Numbered from the stretch's first letter, positions 1 to 7,922 are shown. The stretch: DNA of 10,174 nucleotides from Bacillota bacterium (GCA_023446675.1 JAEXPO010000503.1:1-10174); one strand, 5' to 3'. Notes: a model not told the origin generated them from the sequence alone. Numbers and translations: made by a program.

Positions 1-41
1 TTTTAACACTATACCCATTTGTTATCAATGCGAAAAATCCA

Positions 42-89
42 TGTCTAAAACAAGAGAATCATTTAACATCGGTTCTCTTGTTTTAGACA
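42..89. terminator. Perfect 17-bp inverted repeat, probable bidirectional terminator
   Basis: Bases 42-58 are exactly complementary to 73-89, giving a 17-bp stem with a 14-base loop. A run of six T follows on the plus strand (91-96). On the minus strand a five-T run (33-37) lies a few bases beyond the stem. This is the layout of a two-way intrinsic terminator. It would stop minus-strand transcription coming from ssrA and plus-strand transcription of a gene lying left of the window. The stem is AT-rich apart from a CAAGAG core. Confidence 0.75.
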
Positions 90-145
90 ATTTTTTAAAC
101 TAGATGGGAGGATATTAAAACACACTAAAATTTACGTTAAGAATG

Positions 146-176
146 CTGAAAACCCTTGCCAAGCAAGAGTTTTCAG
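146..176 (-). terminator. Hairpin just downstream of ssrA
   Basis: Arms 146-158 and 164-176 form a 13-bp stem with a five-base loop. Position 154 against 168 is a C/A mismatch in plus-strand RNA but a G-U wobble in minus-strand RNA, so the stem is continuous only when transcribed in the ssrA direction. There is no immediate U-run after it, only a T-rich stretch about 15 bases on. It may act as a weak terminator or as a 3' boundary for tmRNA processing, backed up by the stronger repeat at 42-89. Confidence 0.5.
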
Positions 177-184
177 ACAAATCG

Positions 185-539
185 TGGTGGAGGCGGCGGG
201 AATCGACCCCGCGTCCGAAACCATATCCGCAAGAGCATCTCCGGGTGCAGTTCATGTTTTAGCATTCCCTCTCCTGCACGCCCATGAACAGGCTTGCAGC
301 TTCAGTAGCTTCATTTGTCATGCATGGCTCAAAGCTTTGCCATGTCACGTTCACCACTGTCGACGCCTTATCCCGGGCCGTGGTACTCCCAGGTAAGACG
401 ACAGCCTAATTAGGCTGCAAAAGCTAAATCGCTATTATTGTTTGCGTTTAATTTAATTTCCCGTTTTTTAAAGTGGCCTACGAGAATCCACTACCCGCTT
501 CTCTGACTTCAACAATCCCGTCGAAACCTTAACGCCCCC
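185..539 (-). ncRNA. ssrA: Transfer-messenger RNA (tmRNA)
   Basis: The minus strand begins GGGGGCGTTAAGG and ends in a tRNA-like T-arm (GGTCGATTCCC) followed by CGCCTCC-ACCA, with CCA encoded. The first seven bases pair with the last seven before ACCA, including one G-U pair, which fixes both ends and gives 355 nt. The internal mRNA-like part lies at 410-445. The RNA is charged with alanine, enters stalled ribosomes with SmpB, and adds a degradation tag to the unfinished protein. Its partner gene smpB lies 140 bases upstream on the same strand, a common arrangement in Firmicutes. The mature 5' end is normally made by RNase P, so transcription should start somewhat upstream of 539. Confidence 0.97.
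410..445 (-). other. tmRNA tag-peptide reading frame
   Basis: Reading the minus strand from the GCA resume codon at 443-445 gives Ala-Asn-Asn-Asn-Ser-Asp-Leu-Ala-Phe-Ala-Ala, then TAA at 410-412. Clostridial and Bacillus tags have the same plan: Ala-Asn/Asp-rich start, acidic or polar middle, hydrophobic-Ala-Ala end. The last three residues are Phe-Ala-Ala where most species have Leu-Ala-Ala, the signal read by ClpXP. The stop codon lies inside a 16-base perfect palindrome (402-417), which is the tmRNA helix that follows the tag. Confidence 0.92.
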
Positions 540-581
540 ATATAATGGGCGCTTAAGGAATGTTTTAAAGCCGTATTTTTT

Positions 582-622
582 ATTATAACACAGGTTATTT
601 TATTTTTGTACCTGTGATTATA
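582..622 (-). promoter_or_regulatory. Candidate ssrA promoter elements with an inverted repeat
   Basis: On the minus strand there are two exact TATAAT hexamers, at 622-617 and 587-582. Neither has a good -35 at 17 bases. Between them lies an inverted repeat, CACAGGT at 616-610 and ACCTGTG at 595-589, with a 14-base gap. The nearer TATAAT would start transcription around 575 and leave a 35-base leader for RNase P removal. The repeat could be an operator or a weak smpB terminator, but it has no U-run after it. Confidence 0.35.
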
Positions 623-679
623 TCCATTTTTCTGTCAGCTTAATCCAATGACAAGGCTTTCATAAAACCCGGTCCTGCC

Positions 680-1144
680 TTATCTGGAGGTATCCTTAAT
701 TCTTCTGTCAATTTCCCTTTGAGCGTCTTTTTTAGCTGAATCCTCGCGTTTATCATACAGCTTTTTGCCTCTGGCAACCGCAACCTCTACCTTAACCATT
801 CCCTTTTTGAAGTAAAGACTTAAAGGAATAACGGTTAACCCCTTCTTCTGAATCTGCCCCAGAAGCTTGTTAATTTCATAACTATGCATCAGAAGCTTTC
901 TGACTCGCAAAGGATCATGGTTGAAACGGTTTCCCATGTCATAGGGGCTGATGTGCAGGCCGCTGACAAAAATTTCGCCATCCTTGATAGTGGCATAGCT
1001 GTCCTGCAGATTGGCCCGCCCTAAGCGAAGGGATTTTACTTCCGTTCCAGTAAGCACGATTCCTGCCTCATAGCATTCCTCAATAAAATATTCATGTCTT
1101 GCCTTTCGGTTTTGCACAATAACCTTTGTGCCTTCCCCAGCCAT
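680..1144 (-). CDS. smpB: SsrA-binding protein SmpB
   Basis: This 154-residue protein binds the tRNA-like domain of tmRNA and delivers it to stalled ribosomes. The sequence has the typical SmpB order: [10 protein letters not shown] near the N-terminus, [13 protein letters not shown], the LHISPY motif, and [13 protein letters not shown]. The basic tail [10 protein letters not shown]...DRRIKD enters the mRNA channel in known SmpB proteins. An in-frame GTG at 1153 would add three residues, but it overlaps the AGGAGG ribosome binding site (1158-1153). The ATG at 1144 has that site at an ideal 8-base spacing and is preferred. The gene is followed by ssrA on the same strand and preceded by a strong promoter at 1310-1282. 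The often-seen upstream neighbour rnr (RNase R) is absent here. Confidence 0.97.
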   Translation of the reverse strand: MAGEGTKVIVQNRKARHEYFIEECYEAGIVLTGTEVKSLRLGRANLQDSYATIKDGEIFVSGLHISPYDMGNRFNHDPLRVRKLLMHSYEINKLLGQIQKKGLTVIPLSLYFKKGMVKVEVAVARGKKLYDKREDSAKKDAQREIDRRIKDTSR

Positions 1145-1281
1145 ACCTGCCACCTCCTAAACAGCCCGGAATAAACACCTTTTGCACTTCTTCCCTTAAA
1201 GTCTTCAAAGAAATGGACTTAAGACATTCGCCTGAATCTTTTTCAAAAGAAGAAAACCTCCTTCATGGGGAGGCACTAATC

Positions 1282-1310
1282 AGTATACACGCTGGATTAT
1301 TTCCGGTCAA
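1282..1310 (-). promoter_or_regulatory. Probable sigma-A promoter for smpB
   Basis: On the minus strand TTGACC (1310-1305) is followed after exactly 17 bases by TATACT (1287-1282). That is five of six matches at each hexamer. Transcription would start near 1275 and give a leader of about 130 bases before the smpB ATG. The leader contains a small 5-bp hairpin (CCTCC/GGAGG around 1256-1273). No clear terminator separates this promoter from the regulator gene ending at 1388, so some read-through from that gene is possible. Confidence 0.7.
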
Positions 1311-1387
1311 CAATTAACTTATAGCCTCTTCAATTCATAATTTGGCTTAGTTATAGCCTGCATGGCCTTATTTATTATCGTTTGTTG

Positions 1388-2191
1388 TCATTTATTATCT
1401 TTGGACGATATAAAGACCTTTGACGGTGGTAAGCCCTTGGAGGCCTTAAAGACCTTAGAAAAGTAGAAGATATCCGAAAAGCCGCAATGCTGGGCGGCTT
1501 CGTTGACGTTGTACTCCCCGCTTTTCAGCATGTTTTCAGCCTGGTTCAGCCGAATTGCCATTAAATACTGCCTGAAGGTCATACCGGTGGACTGCTTAAA
1601 CAAGGCGCCGAAGTAAACATGATTCAAGCCCGATAACTCAGCTACTTTATGAATGGTTAATGGCTCATTAAAGTGATCCGTAATGTAACGGATTACCTTT
1701 TTTATACGCTTGTCAATCGTTCCCGAATCGTTTTGATAAACAATCAGCTCAAAAAAACGATGTAAAATGCTTAAAAAAATAGCTCTGGATTTCATTATAT
1801 GACCCGGTTCCCGGCGCAGCCATTCATAATTAAGCTCGTTGTACAGCGAAACAATGTCCTGGTGATAGCCGATAGAGCAGACAAGAGGGAACGGAAAAGG
1901 GGCATCCTGTCCATAAAGGCTTCGCAGCTGAAGATTCGCCGCATAGCATTCCATCAAATCCTCCGGAGGGCTGACTGCAACGCGGAGAGTTCCTGTGGGT
2001 ATGCATAGGAGGTCGCCGGCTGAAACATTGTATTTTTTTTCTTCTATCTGGTACTGGGCGCTTCCCTTTATAATATAGGTAATATCAATAAAATCAATAA
2101 CGCTTTTATCTATTTTCCAGTCAAATGCACATTTTCTATGGATAAAATAGTTAATATCCGGGATCAAGTTTTCATAATCCGTATAATTCAT
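1388..2191 (-). CDS. AraC family transcriptional regulator
   Basis: This 267-residue protein has an N-terminal cupin-like sensor half (about residues 10-100, with YNVSAGDLLCIPTG typical of AraC_binding) and a C-terminal AraC/XylS DNA-binding half (about 160-262). The two helix-turn-helix units are visible: LTIHKVAELSGLNHVYFGAL (179-198) and VNEAAQHCGFSDIFYFSKVF (229-248). A GGAGAGG ribosome binding site lies about 8 bases upstream of the ATG. The gene diverges from the GH67/ABC transporter operon, 176 bases away. By position it is probably the local activator that responds to an aldouronate, xylo-oligosaccharide or glucuronate; the ligand is inference. No convincing terminator follows it before smpB. 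A 9-base direct repeat (TTTATTATC at 1371 and 1391) straddles the stop codon. Confidence 0.93.
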   Translation of the reverse strand: MNYTDYENLIPDINYFIHRKCAFDWKIDKSVIDFIDITYIIKGSAQYQIEEKKYNVSAGDLLCIPTGTLRVAVSPPEDLMECYAANLQLRSLYGQDAPFPFPLVCSIGYHQDIVSLYNELNYEWLRREPGHIMKSRAIFLSILHRFFELIVYQNDSGTIDKRIKKVIRYITDHFNEPLTIHKVAELSGLNHVYFGALFKQSTGMTFRQYLMAIRLNQAENMLKSGEYNVNEAAQHCGFSDIFYFSKVFKASKGLPPSKVFISSKDNK

Positions 2192-2237
2192 AACGATACC
2201 TCTCCGACGATATCTTTAATTATTACAAATATACTTT

Positions 2238-2267
2238 AGTTTATCCATTACAAAGGGCATACGTCAA
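2238..2267 (-). promoter_or_regulatory. Candidate promoter of the AraC-type gene
   Basis: On the minus strand TTGACG (2267-2262) is followed, after 18 bases, by TAAACT (2243-2238). The -35 is good and the -10 only moderate. Transcription would begin near 2231, about 40 bases before the ATG at 2191. The promoter sits back to back with that of the alpha-glucuronidase operon, with the short palindrome ATTGCAAT (2280-2287) between them, so one regulator could act on both. Confidence 0.4.
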
Positions 2268-2297
2268 TGCTATACTACAATTGCAATAAAAATAACA

Positions 2298-2326
2298 TTC
2301 ATTTTATCAGTTCATTTAGATATAAT
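2298..2326 (+). promoter_or_regulatory. Candidate promoter of the aldouronate operon
   Basis: A perfect TATAAT lies at 2321-2326. The hexamer 17 bases upstream, TTCATT at 2298-2303, matches the -35 consensus at only three positions. A strong -10 with a weak -35 is typical of promoters needing an activator, which fits the divergent AraC-type gene. Transcription would start near 2333 and give a short leader of about 35 bases. I see no clear CcpA cre site in this intergenic region. Confidence 0.5.
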
Positions 2327-2367
2327 GCACAATTTCTTAGATTAAAATTTGTGGGGGCAGTAATAAA

Positions 2368-4320
2368 GTGAAGACAGAACCAAGGTATTCTCAATATAAT
2401 GCATGGCTGCAAAAAGCGAACCCGAATCAGACAAAAGCCATGCACCTCGTTGCTTCTGAAGATGTACATAAAACAGCTGTTAATGAGTGCATTGAAGGAA
2501 TGCAAAGACTGTTTGGCCCAAATGTATGGCAGCAGGACTCAAATTATGCAATAAAATTAAGCATTAATACCCAATTTCCTAAAGAAGCCTATCGCCTTTA
2601 TGCTTCTGAATCAGAACTTCTTATTGAAGGCGGCGACACCAATGGCGTACTTTACGGGGTTTTCTCCCTGTTGCTCCGGCTGGGAGCAGGAGAGGCCCTT
2701 GAAAGTATTGATGCGTATAGCGCTCCGGTTGCGGGGCGGAGGCTTTTAAACCACTGGGATAACCTTGACGGCAGTGTCGAGCGGGGATATGCGGGAAGCT
2801 CCCTGTTTTTTAATAATAATGACATTAGCTATGACCCTGCAAGAATACGTGATTATGCACGCCTTCTTGCGTCAATTGGTATAAATGGACTTGCCATTAA
2901 CAATGTAAATGTAACGCCTCAAAGCGCACGACTAATTACAACCGAGATGCTTCCAAAGGTTGCGGAACTTGCCGGTTTATTTCGTCCTTACGGTATAAGG
3001 CTTATTTTGTCCGTACATTTTGAAAGCCCGGTTATACTGGGAGACCTGCCCAATGCGGATCCTCTGGATTCCCAAGTTGCCGGCTGGTGGAAAACGCAGA
3101 CCGAAACCATATACAAATATGTTCCGGATCTTATGGGCTTTCTGGTAAAGGCGGACTCTGAATTTCGTGGCGGGCCCGCTACCTTCGGGCGTACCCAGGC
3201 GGACGGAGCCAATGTCCTTGCCAGAGCATTGTCACCCCATGACGGAACAGTGTTCTGGAGATGCTTTGTGTACGATTATCAGCAGGACTGGCGAGATAAA
3301 AACACCGACAGGCCCAAAGCCGCTTTTGACCACTTTTACCCGCTGGACGGCCAATTCGACCCCAATGTGGTGCTTCAAATTAAATTTGGCCCCGTTGATT
3401 TTCAGGTTCGAGAGCCCCATTCCCCTTTGCTGGGAACAATGAAAAATACCCGCCGGGGCCTTGAGCTTCAAATAACTCAGGAGTATACGGGACATCAGAT
3501 TGACCTTTATGCTCTGGCTGTACAATGGGAAGAGGTTTTCATAGAGTCCGTGGATGAACAGCTCAGGATTAGGGATTTACTGGGAAAATCCATAGATACC
3601 GTATGCGGAGTAGCTAATATTGGCAATGATTTCAATTGGACGGGAAATATTATGGCCCAGGCCAATCTGTTCGCTTTTGGACGGATGGCATGGAATCCGG
3701 ATCTGACGTCCGACCAGATTCTGAGGGAATGGGTAAGGCTGACCTTTGGGAAGGATCCGGAACTTGTTGAGAACATCACCTCCATGCTGCTTGCATCCCG
3801 AGGCACTTACGAGAAATACACCTCCCCCCTTGGTATTGGCTGGATGGTAAACGAAGGAAATCATTATGGTCCCAGCGTGGACGGCTACGAATACAGAAAA
3901 TGGGGGACCTACCACCGTGCGGATCATGAAGCCATCGGCATAGACCGTACATCCCAGGGTACGTGCTTTACACAGCAATACGCTCCCTGGCTGACCAGGC
4001 TCTATGACAATGTGGAAACCTGTCCGGAAAATTTACTTTTGTTTTTTCACCGCCTTCCCTACGATTATGTTTTGAGAAGCGGGAAAACACTGATCCAGCA
4101 TATCTACGACACTCATTTTGAGGGTGTTCTGGAGGTTGAAAGCTTTATAAGCCTATGGGATCAATTGGAGGCGAAGCTTCCGGAAGAGGCCTTCCAATCC
4201 GTCAGAAAACGCCTTGAGCTACAGCTTGCCAATGCCAGGGAATGGCGGGATGTTGTCAACACTTACTTTTACCGAAAGTCTGGAATCCCTGATTTGTTGG
4301 AAAGAATAATCTATACGTAA
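2368..4320 (+). CDS. aguA: Cytoplasmic alpha-glucuronidase, glycoside hydrolase family 67
   Basis: This 650-residue enzyme should hydrolyse the alpha-1,2 link between (4-O-methyl)glucuronic acid and the terminal non-reducing xylose of aldouronates. The GH67 order is visible: N-terminal domain (about 1-115), catalytic barrel starting at LLNHWDNLDGSVERGYAG (126-143), and C-terminal domain (about 430-650). Catalytic residues can be assigned as Glu265 in VKADSE, Asp344 in GPVDFQ and Glu372 in TQEYTGH. Their spacings, 79 and 28, match those of the Geobacillus stearothermophilus enzyme (Glu285, Asp364, Glu392 as I recall them). There is no signal peptide, so it acts in the cytoplasm on imported oligosaccharides. 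The start is GTG at 2368, after GGGGG at 2353-2357; an in-frame TAG at 2338 rules out a longer start. At about 650 residues it is slightly short for the family (about 680). It is the first gene of a four-gene operon. Confidence 0.95.
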   Translation: MKTEPRYSQYNAWLQKANPNQTKAMHLVASEDVHKTAVNECIEGMQRLFGPNVWQQDSNYAIKLSINTQFPKEAYRLYASESELLIEGGDTNGVLYGVFSLLLRLGAGEALESIDAYSAPVAGRRLLNHWDNLDGSVERGYAGSSLFFNNNDISYDPARIRDYARLLASIGINGLAINNVNVTPQSARLITTEMLPKVAELAGLFRPYGIRLILSVHFESPVILGDLPNADPLDSQVAGWWKTQTETIYKYVPDLMGFLVKADSEFRGGPATFGRTQADGANVLARALSPHDGTVFWRCFVYDYQQDWRDKNTDRPKAAFDHFYPLDGQFDPNVVLQIKFGPVDFQVREPHSPLLGTMKNTRRGLELQITQEYTGHQIDLYALAVQWEEVFIESVDEQLRIRDLLGKSIDTVCGVANIGNDFNWTGNIMAQANLFAFGRMAWNPDLTSDQILREWVRLTFGKDPELVENITSMLLASRGTYEKYTSPLGIGWMVNEGNHYGPSVDGYEYRKWGTYHRADHEAIGIDRTSQGTCFTQQYAPWLTRLYDNVETCPENLLLFFHRLPYDYVLRSGKTLIQHIYDTHFEGVLEVESFISLWDQLEAKLPEEAFQSVRKRLELQLANAREWRDVVNTYFYRKSGIPDLLERIIYT

Positions 4321-4358
4321 TAGACGCTAATTTGATAAACAGGAAAAGGGGTGCAACA

Positions 4359-5309
4359 GTGAAAAGTATATCCTTACAGGCATTAAACGTAAAAAACCGT
4401 AAAAAGTTAAATTATTTAAGCCGTTACTGGACCCTCTATCTGCTTTTGCTTCTTCCCATTGCTTATTTTGTGGTTTTCAAGTACATTCCCATGGCATATA
4501 TCCAGATCGCCTTTAAAAAGTACAGTATTGTACAGAGCGTCTGGGAAATGCCCTGGGCGAATAACGGTGGTTGGGAGTATTTTATCAAGGCCTTTTCCAA
4601 TCGTGATTTCATCTATGCATTGCGTAATACCCTTATGCTCAACCTGCTTGACCTTGTAGTCGGCTTCCCGGCACCCATTATATTGGCTCTGCTGCTCAAT
4701 GAGCTGGCGTTTAAGCGCTTCAAGCGCATCACCCAGACCGTTGCCTATATGCCCCACTTTCTTTCGTGGATTATTATCTACGGCATGGCGCGGCAGCTTT
4801 TAGCTCCTACCACGGGGCTTGTAAACATCGTGCTCAACCGTATGGGAATGGAATCCGTACCCTTTCTCAATGACCCCGTCCTTTGGGTTGTAACCTATGT
4901 GTTCCTGGGTATTTGGCAAAGCGTCGGTTGGAACACCATCATTTATCTGGCAGCCATTACGGGAATCAATCCGGAATTGTATGAGGCAGCGGCAATGGAC
5001 GGCGCCGGACGAATAAGGAAAATATGGCACATAACCTTGCCGGGCCTTCGTCCTACCGTTATCGTTCTGCTTATTTTAAGCCTCGGGCGCATTTTGGGAA
5101 GTGAATTTGACAGGCCCTACGCCTTGGGCAATGCCCTGGTCAATAATGTTTCCAATGTTATCGCAACCTTTGTTTATACAAACGGTATCCGTGGCCTTCA
5201 ATTCTCTCTGACCACAGCAGTGGGGCTGTTCCAGTCGGTCGTCGGCGTTATTTTTGTCGTGGGCGCAAACGCTCTGGCTAAAAAGTTCGGCGAACGCGGC
5301 ATTTTATAA
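4359..5309 (+). CDS. Carbohydrate ABC transporter permease, LplB type
   Basis: This 316-residue inner-membrane protein belongs to the MetI-like permease family (LplB/COG4209 branch). The first membrane helix is about residues 25-43 (LYLLLLLPIAYFVVFKYI), followed by about five more. The EAA loop that contacts the ATPase is clear: EAAAMDGAGRIRKIWHITLP, starting at residue 209. A TTG at 4332 would add nine residues, but AGGGG (4347-4351) sits seven bases before the GTG at 4359, so that start is chosen. It lies 38 bases after aguA and 14 before the next permease gene, so the genes are almost certainly co-transcribed. With its neighbours it should import glucuronic-acid-bearing xylo-oligosaccharides; the substrate is inferred from aguA. 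Related LplB/YtcP transporters sit beside aguA in xylan-using Paenibacillus. Confidence 0.93.
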   Translation: MKSISLQALNVKNRKKLNYLSRYWTLYLLLLLPIAYFVVFKYIPMAYIQIAFKKYSIVQSVWEMPWANNGGWEYFIKAFSNRDFIYALRNTLMLNLLDLVVGFPAPIILALLLNELAFKRFKRITQTVAYMPHFLSWIIIYGMARQLLAPTTGLVNIVLNRMGMESVPFLNDPVLWVVTYVFLGIWQSVGWNTIIYLAAITGINPELYEAAAMDGAGRIRKIWHITLPGLRPTVIVLLILSLGRILGSEFDRPYALGNALVNNVSNVIATFVYTNGIRGLQFSLTTAVGLFQSVVGVIFVVGANALAKKFGERGIL

Positions 5310-5323
5310 GGAGGTGATGCAGA

Positions 5324-6193
5324 ATGATTAAATCAAAAACAACAAAGCTTGGTGATTGGATTGTTGCCTTCTTTTGCTTCCTTCTTATTATTATATGTCT
5401 TCTGCCGCTGGTTAACATTCTGTCCCGTTCTTTAAGCTCTTCGGAAGCGCTGATCCGCAACCAGGTAGGGCTATGGCCCGTGGGCTTCAATACGGAGGCC
5501 TACCGCATGGTGCTTAAGGATAAAGACTATACCTGGGCCCTTGCCTGGACCGCCATCATAACGGTCATAGGCACCGTTGTTTCCCTCCTTATGACAACCA
5601 TCTGCGCCTACCCCCTCACCTACGACAAGCTAAAAGGGCGCAAGTTTTTCAGTATCCTCATCGTATTCACTATGTACTTCAACGCAGGAACCATTCCGAC
5701 CTATCTTTTACTTAAGGATCTGGATTGGCTCAGTAAGCCGGTGGTGCTTATTATTCCCTACTGCCTGAGCGTATTTAATATGATCATCATGCGAAGCTTC
5801 CTTTACAATATACCCGAAAGCCTCCGGGAATCCGCCGAAATTGATGGTGCCGGCCCCATTCGGGTACTTCTCAGCATCTACCTTCCCATGTCCACTCCTG
5901 TAATTGCCACCCTGTCCCTCTTTTACGCCGTCGGACGCTGGAATGGCTTTTCAGATGCATTGATGTTTATGAATGAAAGAAAATACTACCCTATCCAGCT
6001 TTTGCTTTATAACATCATTAATAGCATCTCCAGTATTGAGGTTGCAACTCAGGAAGGCTTTTCCCGGCCGGGATTGTCCGAGTCCCTCAAGGCCGCAACC
6101 GTCATGTTCGCCACTGTACCCATCCTGCTGGTTTATCCATGGATGCAAAAATACTTTATCACAGGTGTGACATTGGGCGCAGTGAAGGAATAA
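5324..6193 (+). CDS. Carbohydrate ABC transporter permease, YtcP/LplC type
   Basis: This is the second, partner permease: 289 residues of the MetI-like family (COG0395 branch). The first helix is about residues 12-32 (IVAFFCFLLIIICLLPLVNIL). The segment WALAWTAIITVIGTVVSLLM (71-90) begins the transport core. The EAA loop appears as ESAEIDGAGPIRVLLSIYLP (169-188). The ATG at 5324 is preceded at nine bases by AAGGAGGTGAT (5308-5318), a near-perfect match to the 16S rRNA tail. This site overlaps the stop codon of the upstream permease gene, which suggests tight or coupled translation so the two subunits are made in equal amounts. No ATPase gene is present nearby; such transporters usually borrow a shared MsmX/MsmK ATPase. 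Confidence 0.93.
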   Translation: MIKSKTTKLGDWIVAFFCFLLIIICLLPLVNILSRSLSSSEALIRNQVGLWPVGFNTEAYRMVLKDKDYTWALAWTAIITVIGTVVSLLMTTICAYPLTYDKLKGRKFFSILIVFTMYFNAGTIPTYLLLKDLDWLSKPVVLIIPYCLSVFNMIIMRSFLYNIPESLRESAEIDGAGPIRVLLSIYLPMSTPVIATLSLFYAVGRWNGFSDALMFMNERKYYPIQLLLYNIINSISSIEVATQEGFSRPGLSESLKAATVMFATVPILLVYPWMQKYFITGVTLGAVKE

Positions 6194-6203
6194 CTCGTTT
6201 CCC

Positions 6204-6218
6204 AGACACAATGTGTCT
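6204..6218 (+). repeat. Short inverted repeat in the gap before the binding-protein gene
   Basis: AGACAC and GTGTCT form a six-base-pair dyad around AAT, inside the 49-base gap between the permease and binding-protein genes. It lacks a U-run, so it is unlikely to terminate. In sugar transport operons such hairpins can protect the downstream mRNA and raise the binding-protein level over the permeases. That role is inference, and a repeat this short could arise by chance. Confidence 0.3.
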
Positions 6219-6242
6219 AATAAAAATATAAGGAGGACTGAC

Positions 6243-7922
6243 ATGAAAAAAGCGCTTTCCATTTTACTTGCGAGTATGATTATGAGCACGCTTTTAGCGG
6301 CATGCGGCAATGATGTTACCACATCCACGCCCACACCCACTCCTACCCCAAGTGCATCGGCACCCGCAGAAAGCACACCGCCAAGTAATGCCGAAATTGT
6401 TGACGGAAAGTTTGTCAAAACAAGATCCATCACCGTTGAGGTCTATGACCGCGGCAATGATGGCGGTTCCACACCTGAGGACAACTTCTACACCGACTAT
6501 ATCAAAGAGGGAATGCTCCGTGACCATAATGTGGAGGTTACGTTTGTTCCCGTAGGCCGCTGGACCGAGGTTGATGAAATAAACAACCTGCTGGCAGCCG
6601 GTAACGCGCCCGATATCTGTGTCACTTACAGCTACCCGACCATCCAGACCTATGCCAATATGGGCGGAGTGCTTGACCTGGCACCTTTAGTGGAAGAAAG
6701 CAAGGACATGCTGACCAATCTCTGGGATCTACTGGAAGAAACCAACATCTATTATGACAAGGATCCCGATACCGGTACGCTGTGGGCTCTTGAAGCCAGA
6801 CTTATTCACAACATGCGAATCAATACCTTCGTACGTGAGGATTGGCTTAAGAAGCTCAATCTTTCCGAGCCTACAACCCTTCAAGAGTTTGAAACCATGC
6901 TGAAGGCCTTCAAGGATAACGCCCAAGCGCTTCTCGGCAAGGATGCCGACAAGATGATTCCCTTCTCCATCAGCTTTGATGTGGGTTGGCGTGCAGACAA
7001 TCTGAATGCATCCTTCTTCCCTGATACTATGACTGAAAAGGAAATGTATGTTAATGGTTTTGACGATAGACACCTGCTGTTCCCAGGTTATAAGCAGGGT
7101 ATACAGGTTCTTAATAATTGGTACAACGATGGTCTTGTCTGGAAGGACTTCCCCTTGTACGGCAAGGGTGATACCACTGAAGACAATCTCCTGAAGGCCG
7201 GTTATGTCGGCGCCTTCATCCACAACTGGGATTATCCGTACCGCAATGGTCCGGAGGGTATCCACGCCAACCTGCAAACCTTGGTTGGGCCTGAGGCTGC
7301 ATTTATTGCAGTGGATCCTTTCAAGAACGAAGCAGGCAAGCCTGCCAAATTTGTGGGCAGCACAGTTGACCGTAAGGTCTTCTTCCCTGGCACCAACGAT
7401 GAGCCCGTGGCCTCTATGCTGTATCTGGACTTCATCAGCAAGCTGGAAACCCGCAAATTCCTCCAGCTTGGTGAAGAAGGCGTTACACATGAAGTTCAGG
7501 CCGACGGATCTGTCAAGCTTATTGCCAGGTCAGGCGGAGATCCCAAGATCATGAATTCTCCCAACAACATCGACTACACCATTACGGCTAACGGTTTGGA
7601 TCTCGGCGACGAGGATAAAACCATTAAATCCATCGCTCTCGGTTATGCCGGTGTTGATAAGAGCTATATAGAAAAAGCTTACCAGACTGCTAAGAGCGAA
7701 GGCAGAACCACACCGTCCGTCCATGTGGGCGAAATTAAAGCCGAGGAAGGTATGGGCGCGGCACTTCCTGAAAAGCGCGATGCGTTCCTTATTCAATCGG
7801 TTGTTGCTAAACCCGATCAGTTCGACTCAGTGTATGACTCAGGACTTAAGGATTATCTCAATTCCGGCGGTCAGGCAATTATTGACGAGCGAACCGCGGC
7901 TTATGACAAATATAATAAATAA
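6243..7922 (+). CDS. Lipoprotein extracellular solute-binding protein of the ABC importer, LplA type
   Basis: This 559-residue lipoprotein should capture oligosaccharides outside the cell and hand them to the two permeases. The signal peptide is MKKALSILLASMIMSTLLAAC, with lipobox LAAC and the lipid-bearing Cys at residue 21. A flexible Thr/Pro/Ser/Ala linker with four TP repeats follows (about residues 26-45), as is common for tethered binding proteins. The rest fits the large LplA/YtcQ class of SBP_bac_1 proteins (LLAAGNAPDICVTYSYPTIQ; conserved Trp- and Asp-rich segments). The ATG at 6243 has AAGGAGG (6230-6236) six bases upstream. An upstream in-frame ATG at 6213 would place ten extra residues before the signal peptide and has no such site. 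It is the last gene of the operon, followed by a strong terminator. Confidence 0.94.
   Translation: MKKALSILLASMIMSTLLAACGNDVTTSTPTPTPTPSASAPAESTPPSNAEIVDGKFVKTRSITVEVYDRGNDGGSTPEDNFYTDYIKEGMLRDHNVEVTFVPVGRWTEVDEINNLLAAGNAPDICVTYSYPTIQTYANMGGVLDLAPLVEESKDMLTNLWDLLEETNIYYDKDPDTGTLWALEARLIHNMRINTFVREDWLKKLNLSEPTTLQEFETMLKAFKDNAQALLGKDADKMIPFSISFDVGWRADNLNASFFPDTMTEKEMYVNGFDDRHLLFPGYKQGIQVLNNWYNDGLVWKDFPLYGKGDTTEDNLLKAGYVGAFIHNWDYPYRNGPEGIHANLQTLVGPEAAFIAVDPFKNEAGKPAKFVGSTVDRKVFFPGTNDEPVASMLYLDFISKLETRKFLQLGEEGVTHEVQADGSVKLIARSGGDPKIMNSPNNIDYTITANGLDLGDEDKTIKSIALGYAGVDKSYIEKAYQTAKSEGRTTPSVHVGEIKAEEGMGAALPEKRDAFLIQSVVAKPDQFDSVYDSGLKDYLNSGGQAIIDERTAAYDKYNK

Noticed and set aside
184..396. Plus-strand open frame of 70 codons
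   Set aside because: It lies antisense within the tmRNA gene, whose ends and tag are clear.
402..417. Perfect 16-base palindrome, possible operator
   Set aside because: It is the tmRNA helix following the tag stop codon.
1126..1317. Plus-strand open frame of 63 codons upstream of smpB
   Set aside because: No ribosome binding site, no recognisable protein, and it covers the smpB leader, promoter and ribosome binding site on the other strand.
1371..1399. TTTATTATC direct repeat at the end of the AraC-type gene
   Set aside because: Only two 9-base AT-rich copies, one of them within codons; too little for a repeat element, and no target-site duplication or transposase.
3507..3978. Long open frames antisense to aguA
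   Set aside because: They are shadows of a clearly conserved GH67 coding region with no start signals of their own.
5951..6433. Antisense frame of 160 codons across the permease and binding-protein junction
   Set aside because: It covers conserved coding sequence, the real ribosome binding site and the lipoprotein signal; the Gly/Val repeats are the reverse reading of the Thr/Pro linker.
6729..7490. Antisense frame of 253 codons in the binding-protein gene
   Set aside because: Long only because of codon bias on the coding strand; no domain or start signal is visible.
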